The position numbers and the translations under genes were made by a program. 64,000 nt of DNA from assembly GCA_016213645.1 (NCBI GenBank), contig JACQZY010000006.1, positions 1 to 64,000 of the forward strand. The letters run 5' to 3'. This document shows, one piece after another, positions 1 to 10,885 of this stretch. This DNA is from Actinomycetota bacterium. Its GTDB lineage: Bacteria > Actinomycetota > Thermoleophilia > Solirubrobacterales > JACPNS01. Numbering within the stretch: position 1 is the stretch's first letter; every line of letters starts with the position of its first letter. Under the pieces are notes generated by a model. That model made no database searches. It was not told the DNA's origin and saw only the letters and a list, made by a program, of their open reading frames with translations.

Positions 1-142
1 CACTCGCCGTCACAGCTACTGCGGGATGCTGCCGCCGGTCCTCTTTGAGGCCCGGATGGCTGCTATTTCTGTCACCAACGAACGGTCAGATTCACCGGCC
101 GTCGCTTAAGTCAATGTCTCCACGGTTTGAGGGGAGGGACAG

Positions 143-760
143 ATGCACTGCTTAAGTTGCAGGGCGACGCTACGCGCCTATATCTCCGCACCGCATGAAA
201 TCGCCGCACTATTGCCGCTCGGCTTGGAGATCGAGCCAGCCTCGCAAGGCCTGATCGGACAGCTAAGTGATGGCTTGAACCTATTGACGACGAGCCTACA
301 AGAGCGAATTGCCGGTTTCGCACCGGCACTCCATCTCGGAGCCGAAACTTCGCTCGCCAAGAAAGCTGTAGCTGTTTCAACGCTAGTGGCGGCCCTAGCA
401 ACGGGAGGAGTAGCAGTTGAGCGTGCAGCCTCTGGAGATGGTGCCCCCTCTCCTCCACCTGCCGCCACATCACTTCCGTCGGCACTCGCGCCGACCGCAG
501 GAGCAGAACCGTCTGGTGTCAACGGCGCTGCGGGTGCGGCCCCTGAAAGCAAAAATCTTCAGGACGCAGAGGTCACCGACGCAATTGCCAGCGACCCTAG
601 CGACAGGAGCGGCAAATCGACGGCAAACAAACCTGCCACAACTACAAATGACCGCCAAGAGACCGGCGTCAACGATCCCCTGTCCGAGCCCGTACAGCCG
701 CTTGATTCTGCCCCCGCCGGAGCTGACCGAACCCATGCGGACCCGGGACTGAACCCGTGA
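143..760 (+). CDS. Small membrane-anchored protein with N-terminal CxxC (possible degenerate zf-HC2/anti-sigma-like domain), one TM, Pro/Ala-rich tail
   Basis: ATG preceded by GGGGAGGG; MHCLSCRATLRAY start; hydrophobic AVAVSTLVAALATGGVAV; stop overlaps next start (GTGA). Confidence 0.55.
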   Translation: MHCLSCRATLRAYISAPHEIAALLPLGLEIEPASQGLIGQLSDGLNLLTTSLQERIAGFAPALHLGAETSLAKKAVAVSTLVAALATGGVAVERAASGDGAPSPPPAATSLPSALAPTAGAEPSGVNGAAGAAPESKNLQDAEVTDAIASDPSDRSGKSTANKPATTTNDRQETGVNDPLSEPVQPLDSAPAGADRTHADPGLNP

Positions 761-3669
761 TCGCGAAATCACAGCGAGAAATTCACCGTGGCGCGTTTCG
801 CGTAATTTGCGCGGTAGCCGCGCTCGTGGTCGCGTTAAGCCCGGTCTGGGTCGAATCCGCTCAGGCGGGCCAGTACCAAATGAAGTTTTGCGAAAGCGGC
901 TGGTCGACATGGTCGCCTGTGGGGGATCTCGGCACCGATTCACCCTGGCAGTTGACCGGCGACTGCGTTTACGGGCTTTCCTTCGGCGCGTCGGCCTCGG
1001 CGTCTCGTCATGAATTTAGGACTCTCGCGTTTCCGCCCTCGAACAGCCTTCCGGCCACGATCGAGCGCGCCGACCTCGTTCTCGACGGCAGCAACGGGCT
1101 TCCATTCGGCAAACTACAGGGTTTTCGACTGTGCGCTCCGGTCGCAGTGGCCTGTCCAATCCTGACTACCACGAAGCCTTTTGTCGACCAAGCCGAGCCG
1201 GAGCGAATCGCTCTGACCGTCGCCGACGGCACGCTGCCGCTCGACGTCAAACAGATCGAGATCACGGCGAAATGCGAAGCCGAAGTCTGTCCAGCGAGCC
1301 CGGCACTGGTGTTTCGCAGTCTCGACCTGACTATTCGCGATGACGACGCACCGACACTCAGCTACACGCCCGCCGAACCCACAGATTTCGGAAATCCTGG
1401 TGATTACGCAAAGTTGAAGCCCGGCGGCTGGCACCCTGGCAAGAAGATTCCGTTGTATTTCGAGGCAACGGACCCGAGTCTGGCACTGGCGTCGCTCGAC
1501 GTATCGTCGCCAACGCTATTCGCTAGACAGCGCCTCGTTTCTACTTGTTGGGACGACGACCATGGACGCCGCATCTCCGGCGAATGCTCATTCAGAACGC
1601 CGGACTGGTTTCTCGGGATACCGGAACATGTGGTAATCGACGCGGCGAAACTCCACAGCGGTCCTCACGACCTTGAACTGACCGTTACCGACGCCGCCGG
1701 CAACAGCTCGAAACCGATCTCGCTGCACTTCATGGTCGACAGGATGCCGCCTCCGACCCTCGCGGGTACGACCGTTAAGGGCATCAATAGCGACGGCTGG
1801 ATTTACGGTGATCTCGCCGAAATCAGTTGGCGGCCCGAAGGCGAAACGATACCGACAACAACCAACTCCGGACTGGCCGGCATCAGTTGGCGGGCGCTCC
1901 CGCTTACCGGGGGCGGTAGCCCGGTTCTGACAAGCGGCGGCTTCGTGGCGGTCGATCCCGAAACGACGTCCCTACCGGGTCTGAAGCTACCCAACGGCAG
2001 ATGGAAGGTAGTAATTCTGCTTCGCGATGGTGCCGGAAACATATCCGGCGCAACGAACGTGGACTTATCGGTGGACCGAACCGTTTTTTCTGCTCCGGAG
2101 GTGAGCGCACCGAGATGGACAGGCGGTCCGGCGTCCGGCCCGCTCTCGTGGAATCCGCCGGCAAATCGAAGCGTTTCGATCTCGGGGCTCTGCGGTTACC
2201 GCCAGCTAATCAACAAGGATCCGGACTCTGATCCGGGTACGGAGATCAACGCGACCTCCCAGGATCAGGCGGCTGATGCAATCTCGAAGCTTGAAGCTGG
2301 GGACTACTGGTACCACCTACGAGCCGTTACGTGCTCGGGAATGGGCGGTGTACCCGTGCATATCCCAATTCGCGTTGACCGGCAGGCGCCGGTTGCCGCC
2401 CTCTCGGTGAACGCATCGGCATCAGGCTGGGTGACCGACTCGTACGCGGTGAGACTGCTTGCTCAGGATGCCCGTTCGGGCGTTCGTCTCGTTAGGTTCG
2501 CAGTGGACGACGGTCCATGGAAAACGATCGACGACGACCACGCGGTAATCGCGGTTCCGGCCGGGACGCACCGCGTCACCTATGGGGCCGAGGACCAAGC
2601 CGGAAACCGTTCCGCACTGATCGACACGACGATTCGATCAGATACAACGCCTCCGTCTGCGGCGATAGACGCAATCGACCGGTCCGCACCTGCCCGCATA
2701 TCGGCGTCCGTCGCCGACGCCGACTCGGGCATCGAGTCGACATGGCTCGAATACCGAAGGTTCGGACCGGAGACCGGAGATTGGCGTTCGCTTGGTGCTC
2801 CGGATTTTCCCGGAGGACAGATCAACAGCAGCGCCGTGCCTTTCGGCTTTTTTCCTGACGACGCACTTCAGCCTGGGAGGTTTGAGCTGAGGGTGATCGC
2901 GATCGACGTCGCCGGTCACAGAACCGTCAGCGCTCGCCGCTCCGACGGTAGTCCCGCTCTGCTAATCAGTCCACTACGCGCCAGCGTCGGTTTAGATGCA
3001 GGTTTCGCGGAACATTCGCGCTCAAATCGCTGCGCCGTGAACCGGGCCAAATGCAAACGAATCGCTCCTGGGCTGAGCACGACCGCGTTCGTCGATTACG
3101 GCAACGGTGCGCAGGTGTCAGGATCGCTCGCCGCGGCACACGGAGAGCCGGAGCGCAACGCCGAAGTTAAATTGTTCCGTGTAGATCCGTCCACCGGGAT
3201 GCGGCGCCTGCAAGGAGTCTCACTCACGCAGCGGGACGGGACGTTCGGTTTCCGAGTACCGGCGGGACCGTCGCGCGCGTTAATTGTTCGCTTCGCTGGA
3301 TCGGAAAGATTGCTGCCCTCCGAACGGCGTCTGACGCTGGCTACCCGATCACGCGTATCACTTGGCGTCACTGAAACCCGCATCGGCGATCGGATAGTTC
3401 TGGCATTTAGAGGCAGACTCGCAACCTCGCTCGCAGCGGTCCCGATCGGCGGTAAAGAACTGACCATCCAGTTTCGGGTTAGAGGCGCCTGGATGACATT
3501 TCCCACCCCCGAGATCAGGGCTTTCGACCGCGGCCGATTCAACGTGAGCGTCAAGCTTGCACCGAGCCGGGCGACACGCTACCGGTTTCGCGCCTTTGTC
3601 CCGGTCACAAGCGACTGGCCGTTCGCCGAAGGTCATTCCAGGTCGATCGTGACGGAGATCAGACCATGA
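757..3669 (+). CDS. Secreted multi-domain Ig-like/OmpL47-like repeat protein (paralog 1)
   Basis: GTG start in GTGA overlap; signal peptide; repeated DxTPPxxx and YxAxDxAGNxS Ig-like motifs. Confidence 0.75.
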   Translation: MIAKSQREIHRGAFRVICAVAALVVALSPVWVESAQAGQYQMKFCESGWSTWSPVGDLGTDSPWQLTGDCVYGLSFGASASASRHEFRTLAFPPSNSLPATIERADLVLDGSNGLPFGKLQGFRLCAPVAVACPILTTTKPFVDQAEPERIALTVADGTLPLDVKQIEITAKCEAEVCPASPALVFRSLDLTIRDDDAPTLSYTPAEPTDFGNPGDYAKLKPGGWHPGKKIPLYFEATDPSLALASLDVSSPTLFARQRLVSTCWDDDHGRRISGECSFRTPDWFLGIPEHVVIDAAKLHSGPHDLELTVTDAAGNSSKPISLHFMVDRMPPPTLAGTTVKGINSDGWIYGDLAEISWRPEGETIPTTTNSGLAGISWRALPLTGGGSPVLTSGGFVAVDPETTSLPGLKLPNGRWKVVILLRDGAGNISGATNVDLSVDRTVFSAPEVSAPRWTGGPASGPLSWNPPANRSVSISGLCGYRQLINKDPDSDPGTEINATSQDQAADAISKLEAGDYWYHLRAVTCSGMGGVPVHIPIRVDRQAPVAALSVNASASGWVTDSYAVRLLAQDARSGVRLVRFAVDDGPWKTIDDDHAVIAVPAGTHRVTYGAEDQAGNRSALIDTTIRSDTTPPSAAIDAIDRSAPARISASVADADSGIESTWLEYRRFGPETGDWRSLGAPDFPGGQINSSAVPFGFFPDDALQPGRFELRVIAIDVAGHRTVSARRSDGSPALLISPLRASVGLDAGFAEHSRSNRCAVNRAKCKRIAPGLSTTAFVDYGNGAQVSGSLAAAHGEPERNAEVKLFRVDPSTGMRRLQGVSLTQRDGTFGFRVPAGPSRALIVRFAGSERLLPSERRLTLATRSRVSLGVTETRIGDRIVLAFRGRLATSLAAVPIGGKELTIQFRVRGAWMTFPTPEIRAFDRGRFNVSVKLAPSRATRYRFRAFVPVTSDWPFAEGHSRSIVTEIRP

Positions 3670-6557
3670 CTGCTCGTGCTTTCGAAGGCGTTTCGGCGGG
3701 TGGAAGGCTGTGGGCGCTGATCACGCTGGCGGTTGCGCTCGGATGTTCTTCAGCAGCAAGCGCAGGTGAGTACCACGTTGCCTCGTGCAACAAGCGCGCC
3801 GGCGCCGACGGTTTGGGGCAGGCAAACTGGACTTTTCAATCCAGTCTGTGGCTTGCCGACACCGACGACATCGGATGCCCCGAAGGACTGGCATTGGCCA
3901 CTGGCCGCGAACTCTTTCAGGGAGATCGACTGCAATGGCGCTTTAGCCTTGAACTGCCGGAGTTGAGCATTTCGCGTGTTTCGTTCTCATCCCGCCTCGA
4001 ACGATCCGCGACCGGCTTCCGTTATGAAATCGCTGCCTGCGACAACTGCGCATCGCTGACCGAGATACCTTCCGCCGCTTCGGTTGCGACGGATTCCAAT
4101 CTCACCGTTTTTCTCGACGGAGCCCCGGAGCTAGTCGTGCGCGGGAAGTGCGTCGAGTCAACCTGCCCGCCCACGCCTGGCCTTTTGATCCACGATTTCG
4201 ACTTCACACTCAAGGACGACACGCCGCCATCTTTAACGCTTCGGTCCCCCGATTACGACACTGATAATCCTTGGGTGGGGCGCACCGGGCTTCGCCTGAA
4301 CATCGCCACGATGGACCACGGAAGCGGCGTTCTCGGAGGGTCCTTGCAGTTGGATGGAGGACAGATCGGACAATTCGCTGAGGACGCGCTTCAGCGTTTG
4401 GGCTGCGCCTCGTCCGGATTGCCATTCTACGAGATGATTCGACCATGCCCTCAGTACCCGGCGCTGTCGAGCCTTTACCTCCAGCCGAGAGAACCTGACG
4501 GTCCTCATCTCGTCAAAGCGACGGCATCGGACCTTACCGGCAACACGGTGGAGCAGTCGTTCGCATACCGAAGCGACGCTACCCCTCCAGGGGCGCCATC
4601 CAATCTGCGAGCAAATGGAGTTAACAATTTCGGCTGGTACCCCGATACGAGCATCGCACTCTCATGGGCATTCGAGGGCGAAGTCTCCGAAACCGAATTC
4701 CAGTCCGGTCTGGCGAAGATATTCTTCATCCTTCGAAATCAGGATGCATCGCTCGCCTCCGCTGCTCCCTCGCCGGTCGCGCCCGTGACCGCGAAGTCAA
4801 AGATAATCTCGATTCCGAGCGACGGGTACTGGTCCTTCGATCTCTGGGGCGTAGACGCGGCCGGAAACGTCGGTCCCTCAAAGCAGGTCGAGTTCGGTGT
4901 CGACACCACCACGCCCGACCCCCCGGACCTAGCGGCCAACGGATGGCTTAGCCGGGAGCAGCTGATTCGCGGCTACTCGCAGCGGTGGGGCCGACCCTCC
5001 AACATCGCCGAACTCGAATCCGGAATCTGTGGGTATTCGATCGGTGTCTATAACGACACACACTCCGTTCCGCCGCCTGCAATCACGGCGTATGGAGACG
5101 TGACCTCGGCGCGTCTTTGGCCCGATGCCGTCGAAGGCGCAGACAACTGGGTGCGGCTGCGGGCGATTAGCTGCTCTGGACGGATTTCCCAGGTGGCTTC
5201 GGCGAGATTACCCGTCGACGGGAGCCCGCCCGCGACACGAATCGCCGCACCCGCAAGCGGCCAGTGGTCGTCGAGTCCGGTGACCTTTTCCATTGCCGCC
5301 GAAGACCAGCACTCCGGCGTGGCCTCGATCATGTACGCGGTGAACGGCGCGCCTGCCATCACTACTCCGGACAAAGCAATTACTTCGACGCTCGGCGAGG
5401 GATCAAACAGGCTTGTCTATTCGGCGACGGACGCCGTCGGAAACACCTCCCCGGAAGAATCACTCACCGTCAACATCGACAGCACGCCTCCTGACGGACG
5501 GCTCGAGCCACACGATCCAACCAACCCCGCGCTTGTGTCGGCACGGGTTGTCGACCGCCTTTCCGGAATCGCGTCGGCAGCCCTCGAATATCGCCGCGAC
5601 GCCGGAGCCGACGAAGGAGAGACGCGGTGGAATACGCTCGATTCAAAGACGGGACGGAACACGAACTCAGGCGAGTTCTTACTCTCCGCCCAGGTCCAGG
5701 ACGATGAGCTACCGGCTGGCCTCTACGAGTTTCGCATTGTCGCGACGGATCGGGCGGGCAACCGCCTTTTATCCACCGCAACCGGCGGCGGCAGTCTACG
5801 AATCTCGCTTCCCGCGAGGAAAGGAACATTCACGTCAGCCCAAGTCGCACCCGCAATCAAGCGTTGTGACGGCGAATCGAGTCGATGCTCATCCGCCTTA
5901 AAGTGCAAGGCTGGGTTCAAGTGCCAATTCCGGGTCACGGCAGATCGAGTTCACGCCCTCGACACCCGCATCTCGGACTACGCACAGCCGGTCGCTCTAA
6001 TCGGCGAATCGGCGGACGCGGACGGCACGCCGCTATCCGGTCGACTCATCGAGATTTTCGCCAGACCGAAAGGCGGCTCCGCCGCACGCGTGGGCTACGT
6101 AACGACCTCTGCCGACGGGACCTACACCTTCTGGATCAAGCCCGGACCGACACGAACGTATACCGTGCGCTTCGTCGGCGACACGCTGCTCAGTCCTTCC
6201 AGAGGAGTCGCAACCCTTCACGTCCGTGCCCGCCCGTCGATTCGCGCGTCGCTCTCTCGCGTTCGCAGCGGGAGCACCGTGAAGTTCAGCGGTACGCTCG
6301 CAAGCGGCAGCGACGGCATTCCCGAAGGCGGTAAAAGCTATTTGCTGCAGTACTGGAACGGAAGCCGGTGGTCGACTGTCGACTACGGCCTGTTTGGCGG
6401 CGACGGCAGATACGTCATTTCCTATCCGTTCAGCCGGCCGGTGGAACGGCCGGTGCGATTGGCGTTTCGGCTGCTGGTGCCAGGCGAATCCGCCTGGCAG
6501 TTCGCCACGGGCGTGTCGCGAACCATCAAGCTTCTCCTGCTCCCTGCGGTCGACTGA
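3666..6557 (+). CDS. Secreted multi-domain Ig-like/OmpL47-like repeat protein (paralog 2)
   Basis: ATGA overlap with previous gene; same domain order and C-terminal module as 757..3669. Confidence 0.75.
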   Translation: MTARAFEGVSAGGRLWALITLAVALGCSSAASAGEYHVASCNKRAGADGLGQANWTFQSSLWLADTDDIGCPEGLALATGRELFQGDRLQWRFSLELPELSISRVSFSSRLERSATGFRYEIAACDNCASLTEIPSAASVATDSNLTVFLDGAPELVVRGKCVESTCPPTPGLLIHDFDFTLKDDTPPSLTLRSPDYDTDNPWVGRTGLRLNIATMDHGSGVLGGSLQLDGGQIGQFAEDALQRLGCASSGLPFYEMIRPCPQYPALSSLYLQPREPDGPHLVKATASDLTGNTVEQSFAYRSDATPPGAPSNLRANGVNNFGWYPDTSIALSWAFEGEVSETEFQSGLAKIFFILRNQDASLASAAPSPVAPVTAKSKIISIPSDGYWSFDLWGVDAAGNVGPSKQVEFGVDTTTPDPPDLAANGWLSREQLIRGYSQRWGRPSNIAELESGICGYSIGVYNDTHSVPPPAITAYGDVTSARLWPDAVEGADNWVRLRAISCSGRISQVASARLPVDGSPPATRIAAPASGQWSSSPVTFSIAAEDQHSGVASIMYAVNGAPAITTPDKAITSTLGEGSNRLVYSATDAVGNTSPEESLTVNIDSTPPDGRLEPHDPTNPALVSARVVDRLSGIASAALEYRRDAGADEGETRWNTLDSKTGRNTNSGEFLLSAQVQDDELPAGLYEFRIVATDRAGNRLLSTATGGGSLRISLPARKGTFTSAQVAPAIKRCDGESSRCSSALKCKAGFKCQFRVTADRVHALDTRISDYAQPVALIGESADADGTPLSGRLIEIFARPKGGSAARVGYVTTSADGTYTFWIKPGPTRTYTVRFVGDTLLSPSRGVATLHVRARPSIRASLSRVRSGSTVKFSGTLASGSDGIPEGGKSYLLQYWNGSRWSTVDYGLFGGDGRYVISYPFSRPVERPVRLAFRLLVPGESAWQFATGVSRTIKLLLLPAVD

Positions 6558-6595
6558 ACGCCACGCCGAAACGCCGGTCGAGATGTTTTTCGACT

Positions 6596-6639
6596 AAAAC
6601 CGGCGGCGGTCCCGTTACTTAGGCGAAGGCGCCGGTTTT
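6596..6639 (+). terminator. Candidate terminator / inverted repeat
   Basis: AAAACCGGCG (6596-6605) and CGCCGGTTTT (6630-6639) are a perfect 10-bp inverted repeat after the secreted-protein pair. Confidence 0.45.
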
Positions 6640-6711
6640 GCCACCGGCCAAAAATCGCCAAATCGCTGCTCGGCCTGACCGAACGGCGCAAGGGAAAGGT
6701 ATTTAAAGATC

Positions 6712-7869
6712 ATGATGAGAAGGACAATCAAGAGCTTGCTTCTAGGAGTGATTGGAGCATCGGTATTCGCTAGTAGCGCGTTCGCAGCCGCAAGCGTCTC
6801 GGTCAGTGGAGCAACGGCCACATTTCAGGACAACAATTATGAGGTGAATTCGCTGGTCATCTCCCGAAATTCAGGCAAACTTGTATTCACCGATTCAGTT
6901 GCCGGCGTCACCGCCGGAGCCGGCTGCACCCAAGCGTCCTCCACCGTCGCGAGATGCACTGCCTCCAGCCTGCTGGTCCACCTAGGTGGAGAAAACGACA
7001 CCGCAACAATTGACTCGTCCGTGCCGACGACAGGCACGCGCACGATCTACGGTGACGAGGACGACGACTCGATTACCGGCGGCGCCGGTGCAGACACTCT
7101 CTACGCTGGTCCCGACAACGACGGCGACACCGCCAACATGAATTACCTGTACGGCGGTGGCGGAAACGACACTCTCTGGGGCGACACGGTCGCGCTGACA
7201 GGCCGGACAACGATGGACGGCGCCGGCGGCGGCGATACGTTCCGCGCGAGTACAGGAGTGGACACTATCGACTACAGCAACCGCACAGCAAGCGTTTCAG
7301 TCACGGTGGATAGTCTCGCAAACGACGGAGAGTCCGGCGAAGGCGACAAGGTTCTCGGACTGTCAACTCTTAAGCTTGGATCGGGCGACGACACGTTTAA
7401 CGGCGGTTCGTCCCCCGAGTACGTCTACGGCGGCGCGGGTTCGGACGAATTGAATGGCGGCGCCGGTTCAAACCAGCTGTACGGAGAGTTCGGCGACGAT
7501 TACCTATACGGCGGCACAAGCGCCGATTCTCTTTACGGCGGCGCGGGCTTTGACGAGCTCAGTGGCGGCGCGGGCACGGATTATCTTGAAGGCGGCGATC
7601 AGGACGACTACCTCTATGGCGGAGCCAACAGCGACTCCCTGTGGGGCAACGCCGGCGGCGACGTAATTTCCGGCGAGGACGGCGACGATTCGATCACGGG
7701 TGGCAGCGGCGTCGACTGGACCTACGGGGACGCCGGCAACGACTCGATGTTCCTGTTCGACAGTTTCGCCGACCTCGGCGACTGCGGAGACGGCGCGGAT
7801 TCGGCGGACGTTGACGGCGCGGGACTCGACACCGTGTTTGGTAATTGTGAGACGGTCACCAGCCACTAA
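6712..7869 (+). CDS. Secreted RTX-type calcium-binding repeat protein
   Basis: Sec-like signal peptide; many GGxGxDxLxGG nonapeptide-like repeats (GGAGSDELNGGAGSNQLYGEFGDDYLYGG). Confidence 0.85.
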   Translation: MMRRTIKSLLLGVIGASVFASSAFAAASVSVSGATATFQDNNYEVNSLVISRNSGKLVFTDSVAGVTAGAGCTQASSTVARCTASSLLVHLGGENDTATIDSSVPTTGTRTIYGDEDDDSITGGAGADTLYAGPDNDGDTANMNYLYGGGGNDTLWGDTVALTGRTTMDGAGGGDTFRASTGVDTIDYSNRTASVSVTVDSLANDGESGEGDKVLGLSTLKLGSGDDTFNGGSSPEYVYGGAGSDELNGGAGSNQLYGEFGDDYLYGGTSADSLYGGAGFDELSGGAGTDYLEGGDQDDYLYGGANSDSLWGNAGGDVISGEDGDDSITGGSGVDWTYGDAGNDSMFLFDSFADLGDCGDGADSADVDGAGLDTVFGNCETVTSH

Positions 7870-7892
7870 ACGGCCGGACTCGCCCCATCCGT

Positions 7893-7948
7893 AAAGCGCC
7901 CGTTCGCCCCGGCGTACGCCGCAATGCCGCGTACGCCGGGGCGCTTTG
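7893..7948 (+). terminator. Rho-independent-type terminator between convergent genes
   Basis: 13-bp perfect stem CCCCGGCGTACGC (7907-7919)/GCGTACGCCGGGG (7929-7941), outer AAAGCGC/GCGCTTT. Confidence 0.75.
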
Positions 7949-8059
7949 CCGTTGGTTGACCGCCGGTTGCGACACCGGTCAAGGTCGCCGGCTGCTTCGA
8001 CATCCGCGCTCACCGCGCGTCGAAACAAGTGACGGAGCGATTCGACCCTTGACTGATCG

Positions 8060-8563
8060 TCAGCCGTCCTCGCCGGCCTGCCGTGAGCCGAACTGCTGGT
8101 CAAGCACGAACAGCGCCCCGCTGTCGCTTCCAGCCAGCTTGAGTTTGTCCACGGCGAGTTTCGTCGAAGCTTCCTCTTCGACCTGTTCGGTGATAAACCA
8201 CTGAAGCATCACGCGCGTAGCGTGGTCGTTCTCCTTGTCGGCAAGGTCGTAGAGGTCGTCGATCATTTTGCTCACGGCTTTTTCGTTTTCGTATGCGGCC
8301 TCAAACGCCGCCAGCGGCGACGCCCACTCAAGTGGCGGCGCGTCGATCGCTTCGATCACAACCTTGCCGTCGCGGTCGAGAATGAAGTCGAAGATCTTCA
8401 GACCGTGTGTCAGCTCCTCCTGGTACTGAGCTCGCATCCAGGTGGCGAAGCCCGGCAGGCCCTGGTCCTCGAACCACGCGACCATCGCGAGGTAGACATT
8501 TGCCGAATAGAACTCGTTCTTGACCTGTTTGTTCAGGGCGTCCTGAAGTGACTGCGTGAGCAT
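8060..8563 (-). CDS. ftn: Ferritin
   Basis: Non-heme ferritin motifs: NEFYSANVYLAM, QYQEELTHGLKIFDFI, EQVEEEA. Confidence 0.9.
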   Translation of the reverse strand: MLTQSLQDALNKQVKNEFYSANVYLAMVAWFEDQGLPGFATWMRAQYQEELTHGLKIFDFILDRDGKVVIEAIDAPPLEWASPLAAFEAAYENEKAVSKMIDDLYDLADKENDHATRVMLQWFITEQVEEEASTKLAVDKLKLAGSDSGALFVLDQQFGSRQAGEDG

Positions 8564-8649
8564 TTAGCGTCTCCATTCTGTTCGATGCGATGACTGATTA
8601 TCACACCGAGCCGCCCGGGTGTAGGCCGTTTGGGAAGCCTGAATTGGAC

Positions 8650-8663
8650 TTAGGCGCGCCTAA
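8650..8663. promoter_or_regulatory. Perfect 14-bp palindrome TTAGGCGCGCCTAA upstream of ferritin
   Basis: Sequence equals its reverse complement; about 90 bp upstream of the ferritin start. Confidence 0.45.
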
Positions 8664-8677
8664 CCGCCAGACGAAGT

Positions 8678-8953
8678 TCAGTCGGGTATCACAGTGCCCA
8701 AGGCCTCCACGGCCGCGGCTATCTCATTCTGCGCGGCGTCGCCGGAGGCCGTGAGTATCTCCAGCTCGGCGGCACGATCTTTCAACTCCGGAAATCCGAG
8801 CATGCCCGCGGCACCCTTCAGCTTGTGCGCCTCTTCGCGGATCGCGTCGGCGTTTTGCGCATCCCCCGCCAACTGCGTGATGCGCGCAAAGCGATCCCTT
8901 GCCTCGGCCTTGAACCGAGTTGCCAATTCGTCCATCGCTGAAGCCATCGACAT
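8678..8953 (-). CDS. Stand-alone Hpt domain protein
   Basis: REEAHKLKGAAGMLGFPEL Hpt motif; internal ATG at 8953 has GGAGGAG upstream (ORF-track start 9070 unlikely). Confidence 0.8.
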   Translation of the reverse strand: MSMASAMDELATRFKAEARDRFARITQLAGDAQNADAIREEAHKLKGAAGMLGFPELKDRAAELEILTASGDAAQNEIAAAVEALGTVIPD

Positions 8954-9079
8954 CTCCTCCTGAATTGAAAATCGTCCCTGTAGCGGCGTAGTTGAACACC
9001 GCGCCGATATGATGCCGCACTCAGCCGGGGCATGACGTGCGCCTCCGGACTTTTGAGCGAAATCTTTCATTCGACTTTT

Positions 9080-9802
9080 ATGAAATCAGCACTCGTAACC
9101 GGCGGATCAAGCGGCATCGGATACGCCATCGCCAAGACGCTCGGCGAGAACGGCTTCGCCGTGACGATCAGCGGACGCCGCGAAGAAAAACTGCGCAACG
9201 CCGCCCAGCAACTTCGCGACGACGGGCTGGAGATTCACGACGTGGCCTGCAACGCCTCGGATGAGGACTCCGTGATCGCGCTGGTTCAGGCCCACCGCGA
9301 CAAATTTGGCGCGCTTGACGTGCTGGTGAACAACGCCGGTGTGGGCATCGGCGCGGCGGTCGGCGACATCCAGACAAAGCACCTCGACCTGCAGTTGGAC
9401 GTCAACATCCGCTCGACGGTGATCTGCACGCGCGAAGCGCTGCCGATGCTGCGCGAGTCGGCCGAGGCCAACGAGACCGCCTACATCTTCAATCTCGCGT
9501 CGATCGCCGGACGTTACGGCCAGCCGTGGCTTTCGGTCTACGCCGCGACCAAGGCGGCCGTGGCGAACTGGAGCAACGGCATTCACAAGGAGCTTCAGAA
9601 CGACGGAATCCGCGTGACAGCGCTTTCCCCGGCGTTCGTGGAAACGCCGATGACGGAATTCGCCCAGCAGGGCGGTGTGCCGGGTGAAAAGATGATCCGC
9701 CCGGAGGACCTGTCGAGCGCGGTGATGTGGCTGCTCTCTCTGTCGCCGAACGTCCGTATTCCCGAAATCATCTTCGAACGCGTCGGCGACGAACTCTTTT
9801 AG
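9080..9802 (+). CDS. SDR family oxidoreductase
   Basis: ALVTGGSSGIGYAIA, NNAGVG, YAATKAA motifs. Confidence 0.9.
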   Translation: MKSALVTGGSSGIGYAIAKTLGENGFAVTISGRREEKLRNAAQQLRDDGLEIHDVACNASDEDSVIALVQAHRDKFGALDVLVNNAGVGIGAAVGDIQTKHLDLQLDVNIRSTVICTREALPMLRESAEANETAYIFNLASIAGRYGQPWLSVYAATKAAVANWSNGIHKELQNDGIRVTALSPAFVETPMTEFAQQGGVPGEKMIRPEDLSSAVMWLLSLSPNVRIPEIIFERVGDELF

Positions 9803-9845
9803 CCAGACCCCCTAGTCAAGCTCTGTCAGCGAAGGAGACCTTCTC

Positions 9846-10883
<1,038 letters not shown>

Positions 10884-10885
10884 CC

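Noticed and set aside
1-142. Frameshifted sigma-factor remnant upstream of 143..760
   Set aside because: All three + frames contain stops and show no sigma region 2/4 similarity.
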